From contig NZ_WRXO01000016.1 of assembly GCF_009758125.1 (NCBI RefSeq), forward strand, positions 1 through 64,000: DNA of 64,000 nucleotides, read 5' to 3'. This document shows positions 51,281 to 61,432 of this stretch, one piece after another. A program made the position numbers and the translations under genes. The stretch is from Chitinophaga oryziterrae. GTDB taxonomy: Bacteria > Bacteroidota > Bacteroidia > Chitinophagales > Chitinophagaceae. Position 1 is the first letter of the stretch. Every line of letters starts with the position of its first letter. A model generated the notes under the pieces. That model saw nothing but the letters and a program-made list of their open reading frames with translations, was not told the origin of the DNA and made no database searches.

Positions 51281-54037
51281 TTATTTAAATATTTCGTCAA
51301 ACAGTATTGATACATAATAAATGCCACCCACTGTCGGATTACCGAAAGATGTCTGGTAATAGTGATTCAGGATATTAGAGCCACCCAGTTTGATAGTGGC
51401 TTTTGCTTTAGGCATCTTGTAATTCACCTGTGCATCTATTGTTCCATAAGCAGATACATTGCCGGTTACAAAACTGGAGTTCCATAAGAAAGCATCCTGC
51501 CAGCGATACGTTACATTAAACCCGATATTCTTATACACGTTCCTGTTTGCCAGTCCCAGGTTGAAACGGTACTTAGGCGTGTTAAAAGAAGAGGATAACC
51601 CTGCTGATTCTTTTGTGATATCGTTATAAGAAACGTTACCGGACAATGTCCAGTTACTGATCAGGTAATCCAGTCCTAATGCACCACCCTGGGTCACTAC
51701 ATCAGAAGGATTGTTCACGTAGGTGGCGAAGATATTGGCACTGTTAAGCGCGGGGTCCTGTGCCAATGGTTTGGTCGGCTGGATCAATACCAGGTAGGAG
51801 AGGAAGTTTTTGTAAGAACTGTAATAGTAATAAGCATCTATCAACAGCCTGTTTTTTATCAATCCCTTATACCCGATCTCCCATGCTTTTACACTCTCTG
51901 GTCTGAATTTTCCGAAAGTATATGTCTGTAATAAAGCAGGATTACCTGTTGCAGCATACTGTTGTACACTAGCCTGTGTATACCCTTTGTTGTTATACAG
52001 GTCATATTTTGTCAGCATTGCCGGTAAACCGCCTATCAGCCTGGTGTTATAGCGGATCGGAAGGTCTATGTACTGGTCCTGATTGGTAGGATTGCGGTAA
52101 GCTGTCTGGAAGGATACACGGATATTCTGTTGCGGTGCAACGGTAAATACTCCCGAGATACGAGGTGTGAATCTGCCATCGAAGTTCTCGTTCTTATCAT
52201 AACGTACAGACGCCGTTAATTTGATACGATCGTTCAGTAGTTTTTTACCTGCCTGTACAAAACCTCCATATTCATCTATCTTAATTCTACCACTGGCATC
52301 ATCGAAAATAGTACCATCAGAATTCAGGGAATAACGACGATAAGAAGCGCCAGCCTGCAGATCAAAGATTTTTATTTTATCTGAGAAGTTGTAGAACCCT
52401 TCATAATGATAGAGGTTTGTTTTATCATTGAACTTGGCGCCGTTCCTGCCTGTACCGAAACCGATATACCGGTTGGTGATCGCATCTTTAGTGGTGTTAA
52501 AGGCCGCAGAACCTGGTAGTAAGCGTGCACGGTCTGCATATCCTCTTGCGATGGCATGCGCTTCTGCATCTGTTTTAACACCTGGAGCACCAGCGAATAC
52601 ACCGGCTCTTGCCTGGTTGTAAACAGTGGCATATTCTGCAAACCATCCGCCTATAACGTTCCCATTGGCATCTGTAACAGCGCTGGGGTTATAGGTTTCG
52701 TTCAGCAAAGTACCGAGTGCGGTAGCATTGTATGCTTCCCCGGAACGCTCCTGGGTAGTATAACCACGAAGGAAGAAGTTCTTGCCTCTCAGTTCCAGTT
52801 TATATTGTCCGAGGTTGAATTTACGCAGGGAGTAACGGTCGGAACCTGTATATACGGTAGTACCGGAACCCCAGTTGCCCTGCACAATTGCCTCTATCTG
52901 GTCTGTGATCCTGTAATGTAATGCCAGTCCTGTTTTCAGACTTTTAGTACCATAATCCACCAGGTCTTTTTCATTGTAACCGGTACGTGATACAGATACA
53001 CCGTTCAGCAAACCAGCGGAAGCGCCAAATTTAGTATTGATCTCATCCCCATATACATTCACCCCATCGTAGTTAGGATCTGTAATATGGGAATAACCGG
53101 CTTTCGTTTTCAGGTTCAGCCGGTCGAAGTTGGTAGAATCCCGTGCCTGCCAGTCGTCCGCCTGCATATAACAGAAGTTCACTTTAAAAGCGAAGCGGCC
53201 GAATGCTTTGGCATAACGAAACATTACATCGGGAATAAAGCCAACGGACGACTGCTGTACAGTGCCGAGGTGATTCATGCCGGCCTGTAATTTCAGGCTT
53301 AACCCCTGGTATTCAAAAGGACTTTTACTGGTCATGAGTAAAGTACCATTCATACCACCTGCACCATACAATGCAGAAGAAGCACCTGGTAACAGTTCCA
53401 CAGAGGCCAGGTCCAGTTCTGAGACGCCAACGATATTGCCTACGGAAAAGTTAAGGCCGGGCGCCTGATTATCCATTCCATCCATCAGTTGGTTGAAACG
53501 GGTATTCCCGTTAGTATTAAATCCACGGGTAGTTACCGCACGGAAACTCAGACTCTGTACGCTCGACTCTACGCCCTTTAAAGAAGGCAGCGCATCGTAG
53601 AAGTTGGGAGCAGGTGTTTCGCGGATGGCGGTGATGTTCAGTTTTTCAATAGAAACGGGAGAGGTAAGGATACTTTCTGATACACGACTGGCGGCAACAA
53701 CTACTTCATTGCCGAGTATCTCCGTAGAGGCTAATTTTACGGTAACGTCCGAGGGACCGCTAACAGCCACTACTTCATTCGTGAACCCTACTGAAGAAAA
53801 AATGAGGGTAACCGGAAAAGAACGGGTTGTGTTCAATTTGAAATGACCAGCGCCATCTGTTACAGTACCCGATAAGGTACCTTTGAGGCTAACGCTGACA
53901 CCAGGCATTGGTTCGCCCGTTGTTTTGTTTGTGACTGTGCCCGTAATGGTGTTTTGTTGCTGTGCATTTGAGGTAACAGCATACAGGGTAAAAAATAATA
54001 GAAGGTACAAACTTGATTTTTGTAGGTAATTCCTCAT
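51281..54037 (-). CDS. TonB-dependent outer-membrane receptor
   Basis: A 918-residue receptor: signal peptide (about 1-25), carboxypeptidase-like regulatory domain (about 29-110, TGTVTNKTTGEPMPGVSVSL), plug (about 115-235) and a 22-strand-type barrel. No SusD-like gene follows, so it is not a typical glycan-uptake pair. It is downstream of the metal efflux operon but separated by a terminator, so it has its own transcript. The ligand is not evident; siderophore or metal complexes are possible. No TonB-box motif was assigned. Confidence 0.9.
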   Translation of the reverse strand: MRNYLQKSSLYLLLFFTLYAVTSNAQQQNTITGTVTNKTTGEPMPGVSVSLKGTLSGTVTDGAGHFKLNTTRSFPVTLIFSSVGFTNEVVAVSGPSDVTVKLASTEILGNEVVVAASRVSESILTSPVSIEKLNITAIRETPAPNFYDALPSLKGVESSVQSLSFRAVTTRGFNTNGNTRFNQLMDGMDNQAPGLNFSVGNIVGVSELDLASVELLPGASSALYGAGGMNGTLLMTSKSPFEYQGLSLKLQAGMNHLGTVQQSSVGFIPDVMFRYAKAFGRFAFKVNFCYMQADDWQARDSTNFDRLNLKTKAGYSHITDPNYDGVNVYGDEINTKFGASAGLLNGVSVSRTGYNEKDLVDYGTKSLKTGLALHYRITDQIEAIVQGNWGSGTTVYTGSDRYSLRKFNLGQYKLELRGKNFFLRGYTTQERSGEAYNATALGTLLNETYNPSAVTDANGNVIGGWFAEYATVYNQARAGVFAGAPGVKTDAEAHAIARGYADRARLLPGSAAFNTTKDAITNRYIGFGTGRNGAKFNDKTNLYHYEGFYNFSDKIKIFDLQAGASYRRYSLNSDGTIFDDASGRIKIDEYGGFVQAGKKLLNDRIKLTASVRYDKNENFDGRFTPRISGVFTVAPQQNIRVSFQTAYRNPTNQDQYIDLPIRYNTRLIGGLPAMLTKYDLYNNKGYTQASVQQYAATGNPALLQTYTFGKFRPESVKAWEIGYKGLIKNRLLIDAYYYYSSYKNFLSYLVLIQPTKPLAQDPALNSANIFATYVNNPSDVVTQGGALGLDYLISNWTLSGNVSYNDITKESAGLSSSFNTPKYRFNLGLANRNVYKNIGFNVTYRWQDAFLWNSSFVTGNVSAYGTIDAQVNYKMPKAKATIKLGGSNILNHYYQTSFGNPTVGGIYYVSILFDEIFK

Positions 54038-54090
54038 ACTGTGGTGATTTTGGTGACCTTATTGGTAATATAGTACTAAATATAAGCAAA

Positions 54091-54124
54091 AAAAGTCCAC
54101 AGTCGCGACGGACTGTGGACTTTT
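54091..54124 (-). terminator. terminator of the metal efflux operon
   Basis: AAAAGTCCACAGTC at 54091-54104 and GACTGTGGACTTTT at 54111-54124 make a perfect 14-bp stem with a 6-nt loop. On the minus strand it ends in a run of seven T, 23 bp after the RND gene stop. Confidence 0.88.
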
Positions 54125-54146
54125 CAATATTATATTAACCTTAAGG

Positions 54147-57100
54147 CTAATCCATCTTCTGACCTACTTTCCTGTAACCCAGGTAGAAGAACAGCGGGAA
54201 TACCAGCAGCGTTAACACGGTGGCAGTGATCAACCCTCCGATCACAACAATTGCCAGTGGTTTGGATGTCTCGGAGCCGATACCTTTTGACAGGGCCGCC
54301 GGCAATAAACCGATAGCTGCCATCAAAGCTGTCATGACCACAGGACGTACCCTTGTACGTACCCCATCGCGGATAGCGACCTCCAGTGTATGCTTGTTGA
54401 ACTCATGCTTTTTCACCTTCTGCATATTGTTCTTGAACACAGAGATCAGGATTACCCCGTTCTGTATACAGATACCAAAGAGCGCAATGAACCCGATACC
54501 CGCAGAGATACTGAAGTTCGTACCGGAGAACAGTAACGCGGCAATACCACCGATGATAGCAAAAGGTACATTCAGTAATACCATCCCTGCATCTTTCACA
54601 TTACCAAACATCACAAATAAGATGAGGAAGATCAGTAACAGACTGATAGGCACTACCTGCGTCAGCCGTTTGGTAGCACGTTGCTGGTTTTCAAAGTCGC
54701 CCGCCCATTGCAGCTCATACCCTTTGGCCAGTTTCACCTGCTTGTTCACCTTCGCCTGTGCTTCTGCTACCGCACTTCCCATGTCACGACCACGGATAGA
54801 GAACTTCACAGCGGTATAACGCCTGTTGTCATCCCTGAAAATGATACTGGGACCCGTGAGTGTTCTGATAGTAGCGATATTCTTGATAGGCACACGTGCA
54901 CCACGGAGCGTAGGTACCATCAGGTTGCTGATGGCTTCCGCATTATTACGGTATTGCTCTTCATACCGCAGACGCAGCTGGAATTTACGTTCGCCTTCAT
55001 AAATCTGTGTTACCGCTTTACCACCAATGGCCATTTCAATGATCGCATTGGCATCGGCCGTCGTAACACCATATAATGCCATCTTATTTTCATCCAGTTC
55101 TATACGCATTTCGGGCTGACCGATATTCTTGATAACACCCAGATCTTCCACGCCCTTGATATTCTTCATGATATCATAGATCTCATTGGCTTTGCCTTCC
55201 GTATAAACGAGACTATCTCCGTACACCTTCACACAAAGTGATCCTTTTACACCGGATACGGCTTCTTCCACGTTATCCATGATAGGCTGGGAGAAGTTGA
55301 GGTTGATACCCGGGAATACAGATAATTTCTTCTGCATCTCATCTACCAGCTCCTCTTTTGAGATACCGCTTTTCCATTCTTTTTTAGGATAGATGTCCAC
55401 ATGGAACTCTACGTTATAGAAACCGGTAGCGTCTGTACCATCGTTCGGACGGCCTGTCTGCGACATCACCTGTTTCACCTCGGGGAAGGTAAGGATGATA
55501 CGCCGCATCTTGTTCGCCAATGTCCTGGATTCATCAAGGGATACACTCAGCGGACAGGTAGCACGGATATAGATCGCCCCCTCGTCCAGTTCAGGTAAGA
55601 ACTCACTACCCAGGTATTTGAACATAAACAAACCAATGACTACCGCAATGCTGGCAAAAATCAAAGAGATACGTTTATGATGATAAGTCCAGGTGAACAG
55701 TTTCATCACCCCGTTGGTAATCCCTTCTACAAAAATGTTGTGTTTTTCCTTCACATTTTTGCGGAGCAGGATACTACTTAATAACGGAATCAGCGTCAGC
55801 GTGAGGATCAATGCGCCCAGTAACGCAAAACCTAATGTCCAGGCCAGCGGAGAGAACATCTTACCTTCTACTTTCTCAAAGGAGAACACCGGCAATAAAC
55901 CTGCGATGATGATCAGTTTGGAGAAGAAGATAGCCTTACCTAATTCACCTCCGGTATTTTTGATGATACCCAGTTTGGACAACTTGTTAAAGCGTTCCAT
56001 ACCGATCTTATGCGACTTCTCATCGAGTAGTACAAAGATACCCTCGACCATCACGACGGCACCATCTATGATAATACCAAAGTCGATAGCTCCCATTGAC
56101 AACAGGTTAGCAGACATCCCCCTCAGTGTCAGACATATGAATGCGAACAATAGTGCCAGCGGTATTACGATAGCCACGATAACGGTAGTACGCCAGTCGG
56201 CCATGAACAGGAACACGATCACCGTTACGAAGATGATCCCTTCCAGCATATTATGCAATACGGTATGCGTAGCGAATTCGATCAGGTCACTACGGTTGTA
56301 GAACGTGTTGATCTTCACATCGGAAGGCAATACCTTTTCATTCAGGTACGCAATCCTTTCCTGTACACGTTTGATGACCTCACTGGGGTTTTCTCCTTTA
56401 CGCATTACGATGATACCTTCCAGCACATCATTCTGTTTATCACGGCCTACCTGTCCAAGACGGGGCAGGGCAGAGATATCTACCTGGGCAATATCTTTTA
56501 CGAGGATAGGTGTACCATTGATATTATCTACAATGATATTACCGATTTCCTCTGCGTTGTTGAGTAAGCCGATACCACGCACCACGTAGGCCTGTGAATT
56601 ATCGACGATCACATCACCCCCTACATTGATATTACTTTTGGAAATAGCGCTGTATACGTCCAGCGGAGTGATATCATAAGAAGCCAGCTTCTGTGGATTA
56701 ACGGTGATCTCATATGTTTTCACCTCACCGCCAAAGCTCACCACATCACCGACACCCGGTACATTTAACAGACGGCGTTCAATCACCCAGTCCTGCAATG
56801 TCTTTAATTCCCTGACCGTTTTCGTTTTGCTTTCCAGGGTATAGCGGAAGATTTCACCTGTAGGACCGGTAGGCGGCTGTACATCAGGTTCAGCGCCATC
56901 CGGCACTTCCACATCGCGTAACAGGTTATTTACCTGCTGACGGGCAAAAGCGTCATCCACATCATCATCGAAAATAACTTTCACTACGGACAGACCGAAC
57001 ACCGTTGTAGAGCGAACGGATGATTTTTTCTGTACCGGGTTCATGGCTATTTCAATGGGCACGGTTACAAACTTCTCTACTTCTTCCGCACTTCTGCCAG

Positions 57101-57269
57101 ACCATTGTGTAATGATAGTGATCTGTGTATTGGTAACATCCGGGAATGCTTCAATGGGAATATTCCTGAAAGCGATAACGCCCCATACGATTAATACAAC
57201 CGTAGCAAACCCTATAAAGAGCCGATTCTTCAGGGAAAAGGCAATAATACTTTTTATGATTTTTTGCAT
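54147..57269 (-). CDS. CzcA/CusA-type heavy-metal RND efflux pump
   Basis: A 1040-residue inner-membrane proton-driven pump with twelve segments and two periplasmic loops. The membrane-helix-4 motif GAIDFGIIIDGAVVMVEG matches the CzcA-type subgroup that exports Zn, Co, Cd or Ni, though the usual EN after MV is EG here. NIPIEAFPDVTNTQITI near the start and LPELDEGAIYIR in the second half are also typical. It is the third gene of the TolC-MFP-RND order. Metal specificity is predicted only. Confidence 0.93.
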   Translation of the reverse strand: MQKIIKSIIAFSLKNRLFIGFATVVLIVWGVIAFRNIPIEAFPDVTNTQITIITQWSGRSAEEVEKFVTVPIEIAMNPVQKKSSVRSTTVFGLSVVKVIFDDDVDDAFARQQVNNLLRDVEVPDGAEPDVQPPTGPTGEIFRYTLESKTKTVRELKTLQDWVIERRLLNVPGVGDVVSFGGEVKTYEITVNPQKLASYDITPLDVYSAISKSNINVGGDVIVDNSQAYVVRGIGLLNNAEEIGNIIVDNINGTPILVKDIAQVDISALPRLGQVGRDKQNDVLEGIIVMRKGENPSEVIKRVQERIAYLNEKVLPSDVKINTFYNRSDLIEFATHTVLHNMLEGIIFVTVIVFLFMADWRTTVIVAIVIPLALLFAFICLTLRGMSANLLSMGAIDFGIIIDGAVVMVEGIFVLLDEKSHKIGMERFNKLSKLGIIKNTGGELGKAIFFSKLIIIAGLLPVFSFEKVEGKMFSPLAWTLGFALLGALILTLTLIPLLSSILLRKNVKEKHNIFVEGITNGVMKLFTWTYHHKRISLIFASIAVVIGLFMFKYLGSEFLPELDEGAIYIRATCPLSVSLDESRTLANKMRRIILTFPEVKQVMSQTGRPNDGTDATGFYNVEFHVDIYPKKEWKSGISKEELVDEMQKKLSVFPGINLNFSQPIMDNVEEAVSGVKGSLCVKVYGDSLVYTEGKANEIYDIMKNIKGVEDLGVIKNIGQPEMRIELDENKMALYGVTTADANAIIEMAIGGKAVTQIYEGERKFQLRLRYEEQYRNNAEAISNLMVPTLRGARVPIKNIATIRTLTGPSIIFRDDNRRYTAVKFSIRGRDMGSAVAEAQAKVNKQVKLAKGYELQWAGDFENQQRATKRLTQVVPISLLLIFLILFVMFGNVKDAGMVLLNVPFAIIGGIAALLFSGTNFSISAGIGFIALFGICIQNGVILISVFKNNMQKVKKHEFNKHTLEVAIRDGVRTRVRPVVMTALMAAIGLLPAALSKGIGSETSKPLAIVVIGGLITATVLTLLVFPLFFYLGYRKVGQKMD

Positions 57270-57283
57270 AAGATCCTGCTTGG

Positions 57284-58369
57284 CTATTGAACATTTAGAG
57301 CATCGTAAATAAATACCTGTGAGCTGGTCACTACCTGGTCTCCGGCCTGTAAACCGGATATAAAGGCTTTATCATCTATTCTGCGAAGCACTTTAATTTC
57401 GCGTATTTCCAGTCCGGATGATTTCTTCACCACTACATACTGTTTACTATTGTCCATTACGATAGCATGTGCAGGGATACTCAGCAGACTTGCAGAAGGT
57501 TTGGTACTTACCTTGATGGTAGCGAACATTTCCGGTTTCAGTTCATTATTGGCATTAGACATACTGATACGAACTTTCATGGTACGGTTAGCCGGGTCCA
57601 GTACATTATATACCTTGTCTATTTTACCAATGTAGTCTTTCTCGGGATTAGCCAGTGTGGTTACACGCACTTCATCACCCAAACGGATATTTGAAATGTC
57701 TGCCTCATACACATTAGCGATGATCCATACAGTAGACAGATCTGCAATGGTGAACAGGTTGGCATTATTGTCCTGACGGACTTCTGAGTTATTGGAGATA
57801 TTCTTTTCGATCACATAACCGCTGATAGGAGCAGTTAAGGAGTAGGAAGAGCTGGTACCACCGGTGATAGAAGCAACGCTTTTAGCACGGTTCTGTTCAG
57901 ACACGGCCTTTTTATAATCGATCTGTGCGCTTAAATAGTCCTGCTGGGTAGCCAGGTTACTTTCGAACAGTTCTTTTTTAGTCTCCATGTTTTTCTTAGC
58001 CAGGTCCACGCTGGATTCCGCCAGGGAAACATCGTTGGTGATACCCGCTACTTCAGAACTCTGCAGTACTGCCAGTACCTGGCCCTGTTTCACGTAATCA
58101 CCCATTTCAACATGAACGGTTTTGATCTTACCGCTCACGAGTGCATATACTTTTGCTTCTTTGCTTTCGTTGGGTTCTATTTTACCATTCAGTTTAATAG
58201 ATTCGGAAGGTTGTTCAAAAGTAGCAGGAGCGGTTTGTACGTTCTTGTACAGACTATCGGAAATGGCAACTTCGTCTTTAGGCGTTTCTGTCGTATGAGT
58301 GCCGCAGGCAGTAAGCATACATACAAAAGCAACCGGAGCGATATATATAGTAAATGGTTTCATGATCAT
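57284..58369 (-). CDS. RND efflux periplasmic adaptor (membrane fusion protein)
   Basis: A 361-residue lipoprotein adaptor. The signal sequence ends CMLTAC (lipobox), with the lipidated Cys at 22. Then barrel-sandwich hybrid halves (VYALVSGKIKTVHVEMGDYVKQGQVLAVL, and SLTAPISGYVIEKNIS), a coiled coil (about 115-170) and a beta-barrel domain. It joins the pump to the outer-membrane channel. It starts 13 bp after the TolC-type gene and ends 14 bp before the pump gene. The ATG at 58363 is an alternative start. Confidence 0.92.
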   Translation of the reverse strand: MIMKPFTIYIAPVAFVCMLTACGTHTTETPKDEVAISDSLYKNVQTAPATFEQPSESIKLNGKIEPNESKEAKVYALVSGKIKTVHVEMGDYVKQGQVLAVLQSSEVAGITNDVSLAESSVDLAKKNMETKKELFESNLATQQDYLSAQIDYKKAVSEQNRAKSVASITGGTSSSYSLTAPISGYVIEKNISNNSEVRQDNNANLFTIADLSTVWIIANVYEADISNIRLGDEVRVTTLANPEKDYIGKIDKVYNVLDPANRTMKVRISMSNANNELKPEMFATIKVSTKPSASLLSIPAHAIVMDNSKQYVVVKKSSGLEIREIKVLRRIDDKAFISGLQAGDQVVTSSQVFIYDALNVQ

Positions 58370-58382
58370 TTTTCAGTTATAA

Positions 58383-59693
58383 TTAATTATTGAACAAGGT
58401 TTTACCTACAGCAAAATTCAGTGTTTCTATAGCCTGCATACGGTCGTTCTGCAACTGGTTGAGCTGCAAAACGTTTTCTTTATAGGAATCATAGAAATCT
58501 GTGAGTTCCAGCAGGCTGATATTTTTTTTCAGGAAGTTGTCTGTAACGTTTTTCAGCAGTTGCTCAAAGTCTTTACGAAAGCCCGGATCAATAGATTCCA
58601 GCATTTTATCCGTATTCAGCGCTTTGGAATAAGCTGTTTGTACCTCATTCTCTACGGTCATCTGTTGTTGCTGTACCTGCAACCTGGTCTGATCAATACC
58701 ATATTTCGCCGCTTTGATATTACCCTGGTTCCTGTTGAAGAAAGGGAGGTCCATACCTACGGTGAGGAATGTGGCGTTATTCACGAAACTGCCTCTTTTA
58801 TCGAAATCGGCACCCAGGGTAAGGTCTGGAACGGCCACTGCTTTCTGCAGTTTGTAGTTCTGTTCGTTATAGAGCTGATTGTTCTTTGCCAGTGCAAGGT
58901 CCTGCCTGTTCTCATAAGCGCTGTCTATCAGGCTTTGCAGGCTGGTTTGTCTTACAGAAGGAATGCTGGCAACAACGTCTGCCGGCATATCGAGTGCATA
59001 CCATACATGATTGTTCTGTAGTAATAACTGTATTTCAGCTTCCAGGTCGTTCACCTGGTTCTGCATGGTAGTCCTTTCTGCTTTTAAGCTATATAATAAT
59101 GAGCGGAGGCGAACAGCATCTTTCAGTGTAACCAGTCCTTTCGTTTGCAGGTCTTTATAAGTAGCGTCCATTCTTTCAAGAGAAGAGATCTGCTCTGCAT
59201 AAGCGCTCATAGAGTTCTGCAGGAAATAAGCCTGATAAAAGTTACTACGGAGAGAGAAGCGTAAGGTACGCAGCAGGTCGAAGAAGGAATTTTCAGCCAT
59301 AGCCGCATTGGTCTGCGCTATTTTCACCTGTTTGTTCCTTTTACCAGCCAGGGAAATCATTTGTTGAATGCCGACTTCATACTGGCCTGTACGATTACTG
59401 ATATCGAACCATTTTTTCTGGTCCGGATTGTAGATATTACCACTCAGTTGAAGGTTTGGATTGTTGTACAACTTCGCCTGTATGATCTGAGCGCGTGCGA
59501 TAGATACATTGTATTTCTCTGCAAGCAACTGAAGGTTCTTATCAAGGAACTGTTTTTCAGCCTCCTGCAGGGTAATATGCAATGTATCCTGTGCATGAAC
59601 CGATGTTCCGGTCAGCAATATGAACAGGCAGCAGGCAAAGATCTTTGCTACATTCCGGGTGAGGTGTAAAGGTTGAGAATCCCGACTATACAT
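58383..59693 (-). CDS. outer-membrane efflux channel (TolC/CusC-type)
   Basis: A 436-residue full-length TolC-family protein. Signal peptide up to about 35 (LLTGTSVHAQ). Two OEP repeats are seen: the first contains VGIQQMISLAGKRNKQVKIAQ and the second VGMDLPFFNRNQGNIKAAKY, each followed by long helices. It is the outer-membrane part of the metal pump. It is full length, in contrast to the half-size TolC-like protein at 22218. Confidence 0.92.
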   Translation of the reverse strand: MYSRDSQPLHLTRNVAKIFACCLFILLTGTSVHAQDTLHITLQEAEKQFLDKNLQLLAEKYNVSIARAQIIQAKLYNNPNLQLSGNIYNPDQKKWFDISNRTGQYEVGIQQMISLAGKRNKQVKIAQTNAAMAENSFFDLLRTLRFSLRSNFYQAYFLQNSMSAYAEQISSLERMDATYKDLQTKGLVTLKDAVRLRSLLYSLKAERTTMQNQVNDLEAEIQLLLQNNHVWYALDMPADVVASIPSVRQTSLQSLIDSAYENRQDLALAKNNQLYNEQNYKLQKAVAVPDLTLGADFDKRGSFVNNATFLTVGMDLPFFNRNQGNIKAAKYGIDQTRLQVQQQQMTVENEVQTAYSKALNTDKMLESIDPGFRKDFEQLLKNVTDNFLKKNISLLELTDFYDSYKENVLQLNQLQNDRMQAIETLNFAVGKTLFNN

Positions 59694-59829
59694 CTATTTT
59701 AAATTTTAAGACAGTTTTAATGCTGCTATGTATTGATCAAACAATATTCGCATAGATTAGTTCATAGGCTTCTCCGCAGAGCAGCCATCACTGATCAGTT
59801 ATATAATTGAGTTGATAGAAATGGAAAAA

Positions 59830-60201
59830 TTATACTTCCGGTGGTGGAGTAAGAATATCGTATGCTACGGAACTTGTTTTCTGCACAGGCAACAGTGGAT
59901 AAGCCACTGCGAGTTCTTTCGTTGTTGGCTCATTAACGCTACATGCAATCTGTTCCTGAGGGGAGATATAATAGGAGATACCGGTACTTCCAGTAAAGTA
60001 ATGAGGCAGATCATCATCCTCATCCTCTGGTGTAAGGTCCGTATTCCCTAATATCACCTGGTCTACGTATTCAAAGAAGGTATTGATATCGTCTATCTGC
60101 CTGCCACGTGCATCAAACACATCTTTCTCCTCTACCACAGGTATGAACATAGAGGTGTTGACGTGAATAAAAAGTAATATGTAGGCGATAGTCTTTAACA
60201 T
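59830..60201 (-). CDS. small acidic exported protein at the head of the metal efflux operon
   Basis: A 123-residue protein from ATG 60201 (the longer frame begins with TTG). A hydrophobic N-terminus (LKTIAYILLFIHVNTSMF) suggests export or a membrane anchor. The middle is acidic, LTPEDEDDDLPHYF, and could bind divalent cations, and the C-terminus is hydrophobic and Pro-rich (ILTPPPEV). It has no Cys. It lies 136 bp upstream of the TolC-type gene. Position and acidity fit a metal-related role (for example a periplasmic sink or sensor), which is inference; no family was recognised. Confidence 0.65.
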   Translation of the reverse strand: MLKTIAYILLFIHVNTSMFIPVVEEKDVFDARGRQIDDINTFFEYVDQVILGNTDLTPEDEDDDLPHYFTGSTGISYYISPQEQIACSVNEPTTKELAVAYPLLPVQKTSSVAYDILTPPPEV

Positions 60202-60213
60202 ATAATAACTACA

Positions 60214-60221
60214 CAAATATA
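60214..60221 (-). promoter_or_regulatory. putative -7 promoter element (TATATTTG)
   Basis: On the minus strand it reads TATATTTG, an exact TAnnTTTG match, only 12 bp before the ATG at 60201. The predicted leader would be very short. No clear -33 element is seen. Confidence 0.5.
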
Positions 60222-60301
60222 GATCGGTAGTATAAGATATCGCTATGGCTTAATGGATTTTAAGACCTTTTTAATCAGATTTTAACGCATTCATTATGTA
60301 A

Positions 60302-61339
60302 CTATTTAAGCCAGTCACAAAGGATTTTGCCTATTTTTTCGAATTCAATGAGGAAGCCGTCATGCCCGTAAGAGGAGTCAATTTCATGGTAGGTCGCATG
60401 CGGTAAATGTTGAGAGAGAAACAGTTGTTCTTCGGGCGGGCAAAGCAGATCGCTGGTAATTCCGATGATGAGGGAAGGTTGTTTCAGCAGTGCCAGTGTG
60501 TCTGCGAGGTCTGTAGTACGGCCGCGTGAAATATTGTGACTGTCCATCGCTTTGGTGAGCAGCCAGTAACATTGTGCATTAAAGCGTTTCACCAGTTTAT
60601 CGCCCTGGTAATTAATATAAGAGGACGCACGGAAGTTATCGGTTTTCTCTTTGTCGGGGTCTGACTGGGTACGTACAAAGGTCTGGTAGTTGCGGTAGGT
60701 GAGCATACCGATGGCCCTTGCGGCTTTAAGACCGGTAGCGCCGGCAGCGTAATGATCATCTTTCCATGTAGGGTCAGCTTCGATAGCAAGGCGTTGAGCT
60801 GTATGCACAGCGATCCCCCAGGCACTTTCTGCCGCACCGGTACTTAACAGGCATAAACGTTCAATGAGTGCAGGTTCCAGCAATGCCCATTCAAGTGCCT
60901 GGTACCCGCCCATAGAACCACCAATCAGCAAATGTATCTGTTCTATGCCCAGGTGCCTGCGCAGGAGTACATGCGCCTTTACCATATCTCTGATGGTCAC
61001 CTGTGGAAAGGAATGGAAGTAATGTGCTGGTACTTTCCTGCCGTGACCCTCCATTTCCGGCACTTTAGACAGCGGTCCGGAAGAACCATAACAGGAACCG
61101 ATGATGTTCGCGCATACGATATAATACTCAGCGGGATCTATGAACTTACCCGGGCCAACCATTCCAGCCCACCAGTCGGCCACATCAGCATTGGCAGTCA
61201 GTGCATGACAAATCCATATAACATTACTACGGTCACTGTTAAGCTGGCCGTAAGTATGATAAGAGATATTCAGTTCGTGCAGTACATTGCCCGATTCTAA
61301 TGTAAATTCCTGAGTGCTATGATACTGATGTATTGCCAA
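60302..61339 (-). CDS. metX: homoserine O-acetyltransferase
   Basis: Transfers acetyl from acetyl-CoA to homoserine, the first step of methionine synthesis in this lineage. It is an alpha/beta-hydrolase of about 345 residues with nucleophile Ser142 in GGSMGG, catalytic Asp in GITSDLLCPPEE and His in SYGHDGFL. WICHALTANADVADWW near the start is typical. The frame extends to 61369, but the extra codons overlap a promoter-like TATATTTG and do not align with the usual family start, so I prefer TTG at 61339; the start is uncertain. The metZ sulfhydrylase follows nearby on the other strand. Confidence 0.9.
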   Translation of the reverse strand: MAIHQYHSTQEFTLESGNVLHELNISYHTYGQLNSDRSNVIWICHALTANADVADWWAGMVGPGKFIDPAEYYIVCANIIGSCYGSSGPLSKVPEMEGHGRKVPAHYFHSFPQVTIRDMVKAHVLLRRHLGIEQIHLLIGGSMGGYQALEWALLEPALIERLCLLSTGAAESAWGIAVHTAQRLAIEADPTWKDDHYAAGATGLKAARAIGMLTYRNYQTFVRTQSDPDKEKTDNFRASSYINYQGDKLVKRFNAQCYWLLTKAMDSHNISRGRTTDLADTLALLKQPSLIIGITSDLLCPPEEQLFLSQHLPHATYHEIDSSYGHDGFLIEFEKIGKILCDWLK

Positions 61340-61357
61340 ATCCCCGAAAAATTTGCG

Positions 61358-61365
61358 CAAATATA
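61358..61365 (-). promoter_or_regulatory. putative -7 promoter element of metX (TATATTTG)
   Basis: Minus-strand TATATTTG, an exact TAnnTTTG match, ending 18 bp before the chosen TTG start of metX. It supports the shorter reading of that gene. Confidence 0.5.
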
Positions 61366-61404
61366 ACACAAGAAAGGAGAAAAGGATGTTTTCTCTTCTT
61401 ATGT

Positions 61405-61412
61405 TATCTTTG
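61405..61412 (+). promoter_or_regulatory. putative -7 promoter element of the OsmC gene (TATCTTTG)
   Basis: TATCTTTG matches TAnnTTTG and lies 20 bp before the ATG at 61433. The -33 region is T-rich but without a clear TTTG. It is divergent from the metX promoter about 40 bp away. Confidence 0.5.
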
Positions 61413-61432
61413 TATGATAAACAATCTGAAAT

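Noticed and set aside
51281-54037. SusC of a polysaccharide utilisation locus
   Set aside because: No SusD gene follows and no glycosidases adjoin; it is better called a stand-alone TonB receptor.
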